Assembly: GCF_013410875.1 (NCBI RefSeq)
Contig: NZ_JACCCU010000003.1
Location: 496,001-560,000 of the forward strand
DNA: 64,000 nt
Source of the DNA: Tunturiibacter empetritectus
Lineage (GTDB): Bacteria > Acidobacteriota > Terriglobia > Terriglobales > Acidobacteriaceae
Reading direction: 5' to 3'
Shown here piece by piece: positions 1 to 7,803 of the stretch (positions are counted from its first letter, which is position 1; every line of letters begins with the position of its first letter). The position numbers and the translations under genes were made by a program. The notes below the pieces were generated by a model. That model searched no databases, had not been told where the DNA came from, and saw only the letters and a list, made by a program, of their open reading frames with translations.

Positions 1-19
1 GGTCGCGAGTAAGAATCTT

Positions 20-117
20 TTACCGACCAACGGGAGGACCTAATCACCCACCCGACCAAGACCGGTACACACGTCACGAAGTGACCGCCCTCCGCGCAGG
101 AGGCCCGTCCGGCAGGG
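20..117. repeat. Palindromic intergenic repeat, family R, copy 1 (half element)
   Basis: This is a single-arm copy of the repeat that recurs at 9461, 11515, 38906, 40732, 42711 and 50229. It holds the block ACCGACCAACGGGAGGACC, then GGTACAC, the 13-base palindrome GTCACGAAGTGAC at 73-85, and the closing block CCCGTCCGGCAGG. It lies downstream of the minus-strand phosphodiesterase gene and abuts the second repeat family at 120-320. The left partner arm, if there is one, would lie outside the window. No open frame here looks coding. Confidence 0.8.
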
Positions 118-119
118 CT

Positions 120-320
120 GTTTTTTTGGTTTTGCCGGCGGGATTTTTTCTGGCGTGGTGGTGGTGGTGTTTTTCAGGGGTTTTTCGAAAATTGTGGTGG
201 TGTAACGTGGTGTTTTGGCATGGTAAACGTGGTGTCGATCGTGGTGAATGTGTGGCTGGAAACGCCACTTTTTTCGCGACGAAAAATACGCCATGTTTTT
301 CAACTTTATTTTCGGATAGG
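120..320 (-). repeat. CACCACG-rich intergenic repeat, family B, copy 1
   Basis: Read on the minus strand, the element starts with a conserved block at 281-317 that matches 33361-33397 at all but four positions. A run of short units follows, such as TTCACCAC, TTTACCA and CACCACG. Two minus-strand frames stay open through it and give His-rich or Lys-rich peptides, and the same frames are open in the second copy. Because the DNA is built of short repeats, this looks like an intergenic repeat rather than a gene. It begins 8 bases past the stop of the phosphodiesterase gene, so it is in that gene's 3' region. Confidence 0.65.
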
Positions 321-327
321 TCGAAAA

Positions 328-1494
328 TTACTGACGCAGGGGAGCCGGGACGAAGACTGTGCTTAGCATCTTGGGCGGTCCAGTCAGATAATACGTAGGA
401 ATCTTCGGGAACTGCTCCTCGACCAGGATCAGCGTCCGGAAGTCGAAGCTCTGCACCTCTGCGCGTGACTCCATGTGGTTGCGCACAATCGCTCCACATA
501 GGGTGTTGACAAAGGTTTGCGGGTCGACCGTGCGATTGGACGTAGGCTCTGCGTGGGAGTTGGCCAATGGCGGGTTAGGCCCGGCGGGATCATTGGGCAG
601 AGGCAGGATCTTTGTCTCGAGGTTGAACCGAACCTTCTCCGCATTGGCCGCGCGCGCAGCCGCTTCAGGATGGGACTTTCCCGCGCCACTGCGATAGTAC
701 TCAGCATAAAAGCGGGTGAAATGAAAGAGCTGTTCCGCATGGGTCGGAACGTAAGGGCTGATGAGGTGCTCCTGTTCCGCGAAAGCCACCGCGACAGGCG
801 AGAGCGCGGGGTCGTTCTTCTGGTCAGGAAACTGAGGATGCAGCTTGTCGCAGATGAACGTGCTCTGCGCCTCGGCGAGCGAGATATCGCGAGTGTAGAC
901 GCGGTCTTCCAACGTGTACGGTTTGCCGTCCACGCGGCGGCAGGACTCGGGGTTGAGGAACTGGTCGTGCCAGATCAGGGAGACGTGATCGCTGGTAACG
1001 CCGGTGTCGGTTTCGAGTTCGGTGGCCAGATGGTCGAGGCCGGACTCGAAGGACGGGAGTGTGTTCTCCGGGCGCAGACCGCGGCCTCCGCGATGGGCCG
1101 AGACGACAAAGGTCTTGAAGTAATCAGCTTCTTCAGGGTGAGCGGCCTTCTGCTCGGCAACGATCTGCTGCAGGATATTGGGATAGTCGGAGATGATGCC
1201 ATCGACGCGTAGGTCGAGGAGGGCGCGCATCTTTGCCGGGTCGTTGGTGGTCCAGGGAACGACCTTGAAACCGGCCTTATGTAGCTCGGCTACGTTCACA
1301 GGGGGATTGGTTCCCAGTAGGGTTGCGTCGACGGGAGAGAGCACCGGTGTCTGGGCGTTGTGTGCCTTGGCGTGTTTGCCGGCGGCGGTCATCAGTCCAA
1401 GGAAGGGATTTTGCATGGGAACCTGCTGTGCGGTGACGATCGCGGTGATGAGGAGGAGGCTTGCGGATAAAACCGTTCGTGTGGAGGTTAGCAT
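328..1494 (-). CDS. Secreted glycerophosphodiester phosphodiesterase-like protein, apparently circularly permuted
   Basis: The 388-residue product begins with a signal peptide (residues 1-22, cut near TAQQ). It carries GDPD-family motifs: HRGG at 134-137, ENT at 143-145, ELETD at 159-163, HD at 176-177 and a later LETK. These are the metal- and phosphate-binding residues that hydrolyse glycerophosphodiesters. The order is unusual. The motif that normally closes the TIM barrel (WTTN at 81-84, VDGIISDYP at 97-105) precedes the HRGG motif, and the protein ends shortly after the SFDFRTL strand. This suggests a circular permutation or a domain-swapped fusion. Substrate is unknown; export to the periplasm is inferred from the signal peptide. 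Confidence 0.85.
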   Translation of the reverse strand: MLTSTRTVLSASLLLITAIVTAQQVPMQNPFLGLMTAAGKHAKAHNAQTPVLSPVDATLLGTNPPVNVAELHKAGFKVVPWTTNDPAKMRALLDLRVDGIISDYPNILQQIVAEQKAAHPEEADYFKTFVVSAHRGGRGLRPENTLPSFESGLDHLATELETDTGVTSDHVSLIWHDQFLNPESCRRVDGKPYTLEDRVYTRDISLAEAQSTFICDKLHPQFPDQKNDPALSPVAVAFAEQEHLISPYVPTHAEQLFHFTRFYAEYYRSGAGKSHPEAAARAANAEKVRFNLETKILPLPNDPAGPNPPLANSHAEPTSNRTVDPQTFVNTLCGAIVRNHMESRAEVQSFDFRTLILVEEQFPKIPTYYLTGPPKMLSTVFVPAPLRQ

Positions 1495-1552
1495 GAGGGA
1501 CGATGATAGTGCGTTGAAGTTGCTTTGGTGTGAACGCGAAGGGTTTGGAGGA

Positions 1553-1954
1553 TCACATTTCGCGGGTCCACGATGACCAACTTATGAGATGAACTCTCCA
1601 TGTGCCGATCCGACTTCGCAGTATCCATAGATGGCTTCCGAGGAGTTGTCTCGGAGCGGGGTCTTCCGTGGAGGAGAAGATGGTTTTGTAGCTTGCTGTC
1701 AGGTAAGCGATCTCGTTGGACCCTCGGATGCGACGGTCGGTGATCTCGATGGAGTGGATCTTTGTGCCCGCGGGCGTCATCTTCGCTGCGACTGCGGGGC
1801 GTCCGAGTACGGGCTGGGCGTCAGGCGGCCACAGTTCGATGTCATCGGCGCATAGTGCCATCAAGCTGTGATCTTCTCCGGCGACTTCGTGCGCGATCCA
1901 GTCAGAATGGATTCGCTCAATCTCTCGGATGGCGTAGTTTGTGAGTTTGCCCAT
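1553..1954 (-). CDS. SnoaL/DUF4440-like NTF2-fold protein
   Basis: The 133-residue protein starts at an ATG (1952-1954) encoding MGKLTNYAIREIERIH. A longer frame reaches 2095 but would overlap the ruvX stop region with a basic, low-quality extension, so the shorter start is preferred. The pattern (N-terminal helix, then WIAHEVAGEDHSLMALCADD and a WPPDAQPVLGR segment) resembles SnoaL or DUF4440 proteins, small cone-shaped NTF2-like folds used as enzymes or ligand-binding domains. It follows ruvX by 44 bases and may be co-transcribed with it. Function is unknown and the family call rests on pattern only. Confidence 0.7.
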   Translation of the reverse strand: MGKLTNYAIREIERIHSDWIAHEVAGEDHSLMALCADDIELWPPDAQPVLGRPAVAAKMTPAGTKIHSIEITDRRIRGSNEIAYLTASYKTIFSSTEDPAPRQLLGSHLWILRSRIGTWRVHLISWSSWTREM

Positions 1955-1998
1955 ATGCCGAACAGGGATAGCAGATGCGGCTCTCGCGGTGCAAGGCG

Positions 1999-2493
1999 TT
2001 ATTTGCCTTCTCGAGTGTCTTGATCGCTTACGTCTCCGAAGTCGCTTTGCTCCAGCGCAGCCTTCGCTTCGGCCTGTGCTGTGGCCTCCATCCAACCTTG
2101 CAGGATGACGACTGCTGCGACCTGATCGATGACATACTTGCGCTCGCGGCGGCGGTGTCCGGCTTCATTGAGTATCTCGTGTGCTGCGACCGAGCTGAGG
2201 CGTTCATCCCAGAGCTGCAGGGGCAGGCCGGAGCGCTTTTGCAACTCCTCGGCGAACTCATGCACTTTTGCGGCCCAGGGGCTCACGTCGCCTGACATAT
2301 GCAGTGGATTGCCGACCACGATCCTGACGACTTCATGCTTGCGAATGAGGCGCAGCAGGCTGCGTAGATCCTCGCCGCGGGTCTTGCGCCACAGCGTTAA
2401 CAGGGGCTGCGCGGTGTATCCGAGGGGGTCGGAGAGCGCGACGCCCACGCGAATCTTCCCCACGTCCAATGCCATCACGCGGCCGGTCGTCAT
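1999..2493 (-). CDS. ruvX: RuvX/YqgF-family putative pre-16S rRNA nuclease
   Basis: The 164-residue protein has the RNase H-like fold signature of the YqgF family. The first strand is ALDVGKIRVGVALSD with the catalytic Asp near residue 10, the middle motif is IVVGNPLHMSGD, the second acidic motif is WDERLSS, and the C-terminal motif is DQVAAVVILQ. In Escherichia coli the homologue is an essential nuclease that matures the 5' end of 16S rRNA. It was earlier described as a Holliday junction resolvase. The C-terminal tail of about 25 charged residues is longer than usual. The gene sits 68 bases downstream of murQ on the same strand. Confidence 0.92.
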   Translation of the reverse strand: MTTGRVMALDVGKIRVGVALSDPLGYTAQPLLTLWRKTRGEDLRSLLRLIRKHEVVRIVVGNPLHMSGDVSPWAAKVHEFAEELQKRSGLPLQLWDERLSSVAAHEILNEAGHRRRERKYVIDQVAAVVILQGWMEATAQAEAKAALEQSDFGDVSDQDTREGK

Positions 2494-2561
2494 ACGCTCA
2501 GTCTACCGCTGCTTCATGGGAGACCTGGTGCGGAGACCCTGGTGCGGGTTAAGGTTCGAAT

Positions 2562-3470
2562 TCAGGGCTTCCGATTCAGGAGCGCGGCGAGATTGCCGTG
2601 GTGGGCTTTCAGCTTTGCTTCTGCGGTGGGGCGGTCGATGGAGAGCTTCTGCATCACGATGGCGGTCTTCACGGTGCCTCCATCGGTAAGCAGTTTTGCG
2701 GCGGCGGGCTGGTCGATGCCGGTGGCGGCCATGAGGATGCGCTGGGCGCGGTCGACGAGTTTGATATTGGTGGTCTGCATGTTGACCATAAGGTTGCCGT
2801 AGACGGCTCCCGTCCTGATCATGACGCCGGTGGAGATCATGTTGAGGATCAGCTTGGTGGCGGTGCCGGCCTTCATGCGCGTGCTGCCGGTCAGGATCTC
2901 GGGTCCGGTGATGGGAGCGATGGAGATCTCCGCAACTTCGGCCATCGCGGAGTTGGGGACGCAGGTGAGGGAGATGGTGAGTGCGCCTAGTTGGCGAGCG
3001 TGCGTGAGGGCTCCGAGGACGTAAGGAGTGCGTCCGCTGGCGGCGATGCCGAGGACAGTGTCGTTGGCGGTGAGTGAGTGAGCTGCGAGGTTTGCGGCTC
3101 CCTGTTCCGGGGAGTCTTCGGATTGTTCGCTGGAGTTGCGGAGGGCGCTGTCGCCACCGGCGATGATGCCCTGAATGAGGGTTGGTGGAACCGAGAAGGT
3201 TGGAGGACACTCACTGGCGTCAAGTACGCCGAGACGGCCGCTGGTGCCTGCGCCGATGTAGAAGAGGCGGCCGCCTTCCGCGAAGCGCTTTGCGATGGCG
3301 TCGATGGCTTTAGCGACTTCGGGAAGGACGGCGGCTACGGCGGCGGCGACCTTGGCGTCCTCTGCGTTGATGAGGCGAAGCATGTCCAGAGTGGGGAGTT
3401 CGTCGATGTGTTCGGTGAAGGGGTTGCGGGCTTCGGTGGCGAGGTTGGCGAGATTCATGGGTGACTCCAT
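2562..3470 (-). CDS. murQ: N-acetylmuramic acid 6-phosphate etherase
   Basis: The 302-residue product is full length for MurQ. This cytoplasmic enzyme cleaves the D-lactyl ether of MurNAc-6-phosphate to give GlcNAc-6-phosphate in peptidoglycan recycling. Visible features are the N-terminal TEARNPFTEHIDELPTLD, the SIS-type phosphosugar motif YIGAGTSGRLGVLDASECPP (the Glu near 87 fits the catalytic acid), a Glu-rich SSEQSEDS near 113-120, and GSTRMKAGTATKLILN. The C-terminal end forms the usual helical tail. No murP, anmK or nagZ lies beside it, so any recycling partner is elsewhere. Confidence 0.95.
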   Translation of the reverse strand: MESPMNLANLATEARNPFTEHIDELPTLDMLRLINAEDAKVAAAVAAVLPEVAKAIDAIAKRFAEGGRLFYIGAGTSGRLGVLDASECPPTFSVPPTLIQGIIAGGDSALRNSSEQSEDSPEQGAANLAAHSLTANDTVLGIAASGRTPYVLGALTHARQLGALTISLTCVPNSAMAEVAEISIAPITGPEILTGSTRMKAGTATKLILNMISTGVMIRTGAVYGNLMVNMQTTNIKLVDRAQRILMAATGIDQPAAAKLLTDGGTVKTAIVMQKLSIDRPTAEAKLKAHHGNLAALLNRKP

Positions 3471-3607
3471 GATGGAGGAAGAGGCGGCATCGCGCTAGGG
3501 TTGAATCACGACGTGGCACCTCGCCGTCTTTGTGGCTCCCGGCCGGCGACGATTCCGGTTGCTTTAGACTGCGGCGTAAAATCTGTGCCGAAGACGAAGG
3601 AGGAGAT

Positions 3608-4228
3608 ATGCCGAAGCGAGAGTTTTTAGCTCTAGTGGCGTGCCTGTTGATGGCGACCGTAGCAGGTGCGAAGAACAAGGCTGAGAAAAATGTGCCGGAT
3701 TACATTCTCCGAGCGAAGACCGTAAATGTGATGGTGGATCCTGGAGCGGGTATCGATCTGAAGGATCCGCGAGCCAATCAAGTGGCGCAGAAGGATGTTG
3801 AGACGGCGCTGTTGAACTGGGGAAGGTTTCAGCCTGTGATCTTCACCCAAAACGTGGATCTGATTATCGTGATTTGCAAAGGGCACAAGCAGGTTGTGGA
3901 TACGACGATCAGTGATCCTCGCCAGAATAATCGGGCGGGTGTGATTGACCCGACGGCGAATGGTGTGTCGGTTGGGGCGCAGCATGGGAACGGGGCGGGA
4001 ATGCCGGATGCAAGCTCGCATGAGCCGACACATCCTCAGACGGAGATTGGGACGACGGAGGACACTTTTTTTGTGTACAACGGCGATGCCGAGAGGCCTC
4101 TCGAGGGCCCGGTGGGATGGAGCTATGTCGCGAAGGATGGACTTCGTTCGCATAATGTTCCTGCTGTGGAGGAGTTCAGGAAGGCGTTGGCTGCGGCAGA
4201 CAAGGCTGCGGCTGCGAAGCATCCCTAG
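3608..4228 (+). CDS. Secreted protein of unknown function
   Basis: A strong ribosome site (AAGGAGGAG) precedes the ATG at 3608, which decides this start over an upstream in-frame ATG at 3530. The 206-residue product has a signal peptide (MPKREFLALVACLLMATVAGA) and a globular domain with a VMVDPGAGIDLKDPRANQ segment. A strand-rich stretch ends in VDLIIVICKGHK, and a Gly/Asn-rich middle may be a loop. The final third has a WSYVAKDGL motif before an Ala-rich helix. It resembles conserved acidobacterial secreted proteins, but I cannot name a domain. Confidence 0.8.
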   Translation: MPKREFLALVACLLMATVAGAKNKAEKNVPDYILRAKTVNVMVDPGAGIDLKDPRANQVAQKDVETALLNWGRFQPVIFTQNVDLIIVICKGHKQVVDTTISDPRQNNRAGVIDPTANGVSVGAQHGNGAGMPDASSHEPTHPQTEIGTTEDTFFVYNGDAERPLEGPVGWSYVAKDGLRSHNVPAVEEFRKALAAADKAAAAKHP

Positions 4229-4330
4229 TTCGCATGGTTTTCTCTAACTTTCGAAGTGTTTGGGTGGATCGGAGGTTCGAAACCCGTAAAATAGAAGAGA
4301 TACGCAAAACGCAAAGGACGACCGAGGCAG

Positions 4331-5263
4331 ATGGCAATGGGAACGCAAGAGATTTTGGCTGGACAGGTTGAAGTGGCGGCGAAGGCGGCTGGGCTGGTTG
4401 TGGTTTCGAGCGCGACAGGACAGGATTTTTCAGGGAACCCGACGACGCGGTTCATGCTGGCGCTGGCTGCGGACCACTCGAAGACTCAAGTGCTTGAACT
4501 GAGCGACAAGTTCGATTTCAGCCGGGCGGATATGCTGGCCGAGGTTGGGGTTTATCTGGGGGAGACGGCGAAGCGGCTGAAGAATCCGCAGCAGGATTAT
4601 TATCTGACGCTGCATGGGCTGCCGCTGAGCTTTGAGAAGTTTACGTGGCCGTTCCACGCGTCGACCTCGGGTGCGGATACGTTCCTGGTGCATGGCGAAG
4701 TCCATCTGCAGGATGGCGAGGGAAGCCCGCTGCATGCGAAGGTGGCGGCGTCGATGACGGTGACGTTTGCGGAGATCGTGAAGGCTCCGGAGCAGCCGTT
4801 TGCTGAGGGATTTATCTATAACGCGGTGCGAAAGACGATGGATCAGGGGCAGCTGGAGCTGGTGAAGAGCGGGAATCGGCAGCCTGTGCCGGTGACGACG
4901 CGGTTCTATAGCCCGTGGAAGAAGCGATTCAACTTCAACGACACGACCGAGGGGCAGCGGCAGGAGTATCTGGCTGCGAAGGTGTTCTGGCTGTCGGGCG
5001 TGCTGGGCGGCGGACAGCCGGTGTGGCTGCTGGATCCTCGGGACGCGCAGTATTTGAACACGACTGTGGAGGAGCTGAAGAAGACCGCGGCGGCACTTGC
5101 GGGCGAAGGTCTGATTCACCTGGCGGCGGATACCGAGTATGCCACGCCCACCGAGGCTTTGATGGGACATCGTGCGCAGTATGCTGCTGAACTTGCGCAT
5201 GCGCTGGCCTTCATCAAACCTACGTTCAATGAGGATATGCGCGGCGGCCATACCAATATGTAG
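4331..5263 (+). CDS. Conserved protein of unknown function
   Basis: The 310-residue product has no signal peptide or membrane segment and looks cytoplasmic. It has an acidic, mixed alpha/beta composition with DYYLTLHGLPLSFEKFTWPF and WLLDPRDAQYLNTTVEEL as recognisable stretches. Coding quality is good: a consistent high-GC third position and no competing frame of better quality. It lies 102 bases after the preceding plus-strand gene and may be a separate transcript. I do not recognise a family or function. Confidence 0.75.
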   Translation: MAMGTQEILAGQVEVAAKAAGLVVVSSATGQDFSGNPTTRFMLALAADHSKTQVLELSDKFDFSRADMLAEVGVYLGETAKRLKNPQQDYYLTLHGLPLSFEKFTWPFHASTSGADTFLVHGEVHLQDGEGSPLHAKVAASMTVTFAEIVKAPEQPFAEGFIYNAVRKTMDQGQLELVKSGNRQPVPVTTRFYSPWKKRFNFNDTTEGQRQEYLAAKVFWLSGVLGGGQPVWLLDPRDAQYLNTTVEELKKTAAALAGEGLIHLAADTEYATPTEALMGHRAQYAAELAHALAFIKPTFNEDMRGGHTNM

Positions 5264-5402
5264 CTGAAGAATGTGGGTTCAACTACCCTGCATTTTGAGA
5301 GGTAACGCAACGGTTCTCTGTGAATTTGCCAGTAATTGCCGGGTTATGATAAGTTCCGTCTGGCCTTCCGGTGCATCTACTGACTGGAAGGAAAGAGGAA
5401 AC

Positions 5403-5735
5403 ATGATGAAGAACCTAACTCGAATGGCAACACCACTGATTGCAGTGGTACTTATGAGCGGTGCAACACTTTTCGCACACGCTCAGGCAAACCAGGCACC
5501 CACCACCGAGAGCCGCAGCTGGAATACGCCTCCTGCAGGTACTGAGCAGGCGCAGTCAGCCTACCGCGACGGAGTTGAGGCGGCTCAGTTGGACATGACC
5601 GCAAAACGCAAGATCGACGCGAAGGCGTCTCACCTGTACGTTCATCCTCCGGTCAAGGGAGCGGCTCGCGATGAGTACCGCTCAAACTTTACCGCTGGAT
5701 ATGAGGCTACGGTGAAGCACAACTCCGGCGTTTAG
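5403..5735 (+). CDS. Small secreted protein of unknown function
   Basis: The start at 5403 is supported by a purine-rich ribosome site (GGAAAGAGGAAAC). The 110-residue product has a clear signal peptide ending at AHAQA, then a mature part of about 80 residues rich in Ala, Thr and charged residues (QSAYRDGVEAAQLD). No cysteines or known motifs are visible. A strong hairpin terminator follows at 5769-5792, so this is the last gene of its transcript. Function is unknown. Confidence 0.8.
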   Translation: MMKNLTRMATPLIAVVLMSGATLFAHAQANQAPTTESRSWNTPPAGTEQAQSAYRDGVEAAQLDMTAKRKIDAKASHLYVHPPVKGAARDEYRSNFTAGYEATVKHNSGV

Positions 5736-5768
5736 TCGCTGCGACAAACTCTGAGGTAACAGAAAAGA

Positions 5769-5792
5769 GAGGCTCCTTACGGAGCCTTTTCT
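5769..5792 (+). terminator. Rho-independent terminator after the small secreted protein
   Basis: A perfect 7-bp stem (AGGCTCC / GGAGCCT) with a TTAC loop is followed at once by a run of T. It lies about 35 bases after the stop at 5735 and ahead of dnaG. Confidence 0.85.
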
Positions 5793-5908
5793 TCTGCGTT
5801 GCGCGAGGGATGCGCCCCGCTGATTTTTCTCCAGCTAAACTCTTATAAGGGCGACAAAAAGATCCTTCATCCATTCAGGACGGTTGGTTAGGACGCCTCG
5901 CCATACGC

Positions 5909-7702
5909 ATGTCCGACAATTTCGCACAAACCGTCAAGCAGCAGGCCGACATCGTCCGCATCATTGGGGACTACCTCAAGCTGCGCAAATCCGGCGCCCA
6001 GAACTATACCGGCCTGTGCCCGTTTCACAAGGAAAAGACGGGATCTTTCTCGGTCAACGCCGTCCACGGCTACTTCTACTGTTTTGGCTGCCACGAAAAA
6101 GGTGATGTCTTCACCTTTGTGATGAAGCTGGAAAACATCAGCTTTCCGGAGGCTATTCGCGTGGTGGCCACCAAGTGTGGCATTCCTCTCCCCAAACGCG
6201 AGTTCAGCTCCCCCGAGGAGGCCCGCGAAGCCGGTATTCGCCGCCAGCTTGTGGATATTCACGAGGCCGCGACGCAGTACTTTGAAGCAGCTCTCAAAGC
6301 TCCGGAAGCCGCACGTGCTCGCGAGTACTTGACTGGACGCGGCGTTACGGCTGAGACCATCGCAAAGTTCCGCATCGGCTTTGCCCCCGACGACTTCAAC
6401 CACATGCGCAACGCTCTGAAGCCGCACTTCAGTGAAGAGGTGATGCAAGCCAGTGGCCTGTTCAAGTCGAAGGAGCAGGCCGACGGTAGCCAGGGACAAC
6501 TCTACGCGGGCTTCCGCAAACGAGTGATGTTCCCCATCGCCAACGAACAAGGCAAGACCATCGCCTTCACCGCGCGCGCCCTTGACGCCCAGGACGAAAA
6601 GGGCCGCGACATCGCAAAGTACGTGAACTCTCCAGAGACCGCGCTCTACAGCAAAGGCCAGGTCCTGTTCAACCTTGACAAAGCCAAGGCGGAGATCCGG
6701 AGCCTCGGCTTCGCGCTGCTCGTGGAAGGCCAGATGGACTGTATCTCCGTCTACATGGCGGGCATCAAGGGCGTTCTTGCGACCTCCGGTACCGCCTTCA
6801 CAGAAATGCAAATTCGTTTGCTCAGCCGATTTACCAAACGCGTCATTGTTAACTTCGACCCTGACACGGCCGGTACCGCGGCCACGGAGAAGTCCATCGC
6901 GCTGCTCACCGAAGAAGACTTCGAGGTAAAGGTCGTCACCCTGGAAGGAGGCCTCGATCCGGACCGCTACATTCGCGAACATGGCATCCAGCAGTACATG
7001 GCGGCCCTGCGCAGTGCGAAGCGCCACTCGGACTACCTGATCGACCGAGCACGCGAACAGTTTCCCGGGCGAACCTCCGATGCCAAGGTGAAGGCTCTCA
7101 ACTTCCTCCTTCCTCACATCCGCCGGATGCCGAATCGCATTCAGCGGGACGAGTTCGCCGCGGATGCTGCGCAAAAACTCTTTATCGACTCTGCGATTCT
7201 GCGCCAGGAGCTCAAACAGGCTGCAGCACAACGCGTCGAAAGCGTTCGCTCCCATGCCCACGACCCCGCAAGCGAGACCGAGCGAGTGCTTCTCCGCGCG
7301 CTCGTTCTTCCCGAAGGTGACCCGGCTCGTACTCTAGCCGCCGAACAGCTCACCCAACATCCTGAGTGGTACGAGAGTCTTCCGTCGGCTGCGTTACTGG
7401 AGTCTCTTGCCAACGCTCCAGTTCCCTCTAACCCTCTCGACGCTGCTCCTGATGAACCCAGCCGCATTCTTCTGGCTCGCACTCTTCAGGACACAGAAGA
7501 CTCTGATAGCGCCCCCGCCAACGCGCAATCCATGACGGAGCGCGTAGAAAACACGCTCGAAACGCTCAAATATCGTCAGCTCGAACGCCATCAGCGCGAG
7601 CTCCGAAGTTTGATTGCCGAAGCCGACCGCCGAGGCGACCATGAAATGCTGGCCAACCTGACTGCGGAGAAGATTCAGATAGACCGAAGGCTGAAAGAGT
7701 AG
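5909..7702 (+). CDS. dnaG: DNA primase
   Basis: The 597-residue product is a full DnaG that makes RNA primers at the replication fork. The N-terminal zinc-binding domain carries CPFH (37-40) and CFGC (58-61). The catalytic core includes YAGFRKRVMFPI and GFTAR-like segments, and the TOPRIM domain has the acidic motif EGQMD (Glu273) and FDPDTAG (Asp317, Asp319). A divergent C-terminal region would bind the replicative helicase DnaB. No good ribosome site precedes the ATG at 5909, but the protein starts as DnaG normally does (QQADIVRIIGDYLKL). It is followed by a flippase gene and then rpoD rather than by rpoD directly. Confidence 0.96.
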   Translation: MSDNFAQTVKQQADIVRIIGDYLKLRKSGAQNYTGLCPFHKEKTGSFSVNAVHGYFYCFGCHEKGDVFTFVMKLENISFPEAIRVVATKCGIPLPKREFSSPEEAREAGIRRQLVDIHEAATQYFEAALKAPEAARAREYLTGRGVTAETIAKFRIGFAPDDFNHMRNALKPHFSEEVMQASGLFKSKEQADGSQGQLYAGFRKRVMFPIANEQGKTIAFTARALDAQDEKGRDIAKYVNSPETALYSKGQVLFNLDKAKAEIRSLGFALLVEGQMDCISVYMAGIKGVLATSGTAFTEMQIRLLSRFTKRVIVNFDPDTAGTAATEKSIALLTEEDFEVKVVTLEGGLDPDRYIREHGIQQYMAALRSAKRHSDYLIDRAREQFPGRTSDAKVKALNFLLPHIRRMPNRIQRDEFAADAAQKLFIDSAILRQELKQAAAQRVESVRSHAHDPASETERVLLRALVLPEGDPARTLAAEQLTQHPEWYESLPSAALLESLANAPVPSNPLDAAPDEPSRILLARTLQDTEDSDSAPANAQSMTERVENTLETLKYRQLERHQRELRSLIAEADRRGDHEMLANLTAEKIQIDRRLKE

Positions 7703-7803
7703 TAACTCATCTTCATCTCTTCATCATTTCTCAGGAACATCCTTCCGAGCAGCGGGTTAGAAGAAAGTAGACTTGTCCTGTATCTAGAAAACAAATCTCA
7801 ATT

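Noticed and set aside
40..499. His-rich and Lys-rich open frames over 40-499 on the minus strand
   Set aside because: They run through the family B repeat and the 3' end of the phosphodiesterase gene. The peptides only mirror the short DNA repeat units.
5888..7261. A long minus-strand frame opposite dnaG
   Set aside because: It is a shadow of dnaG in high-GC DNA; the plus strand has all primase motifs.
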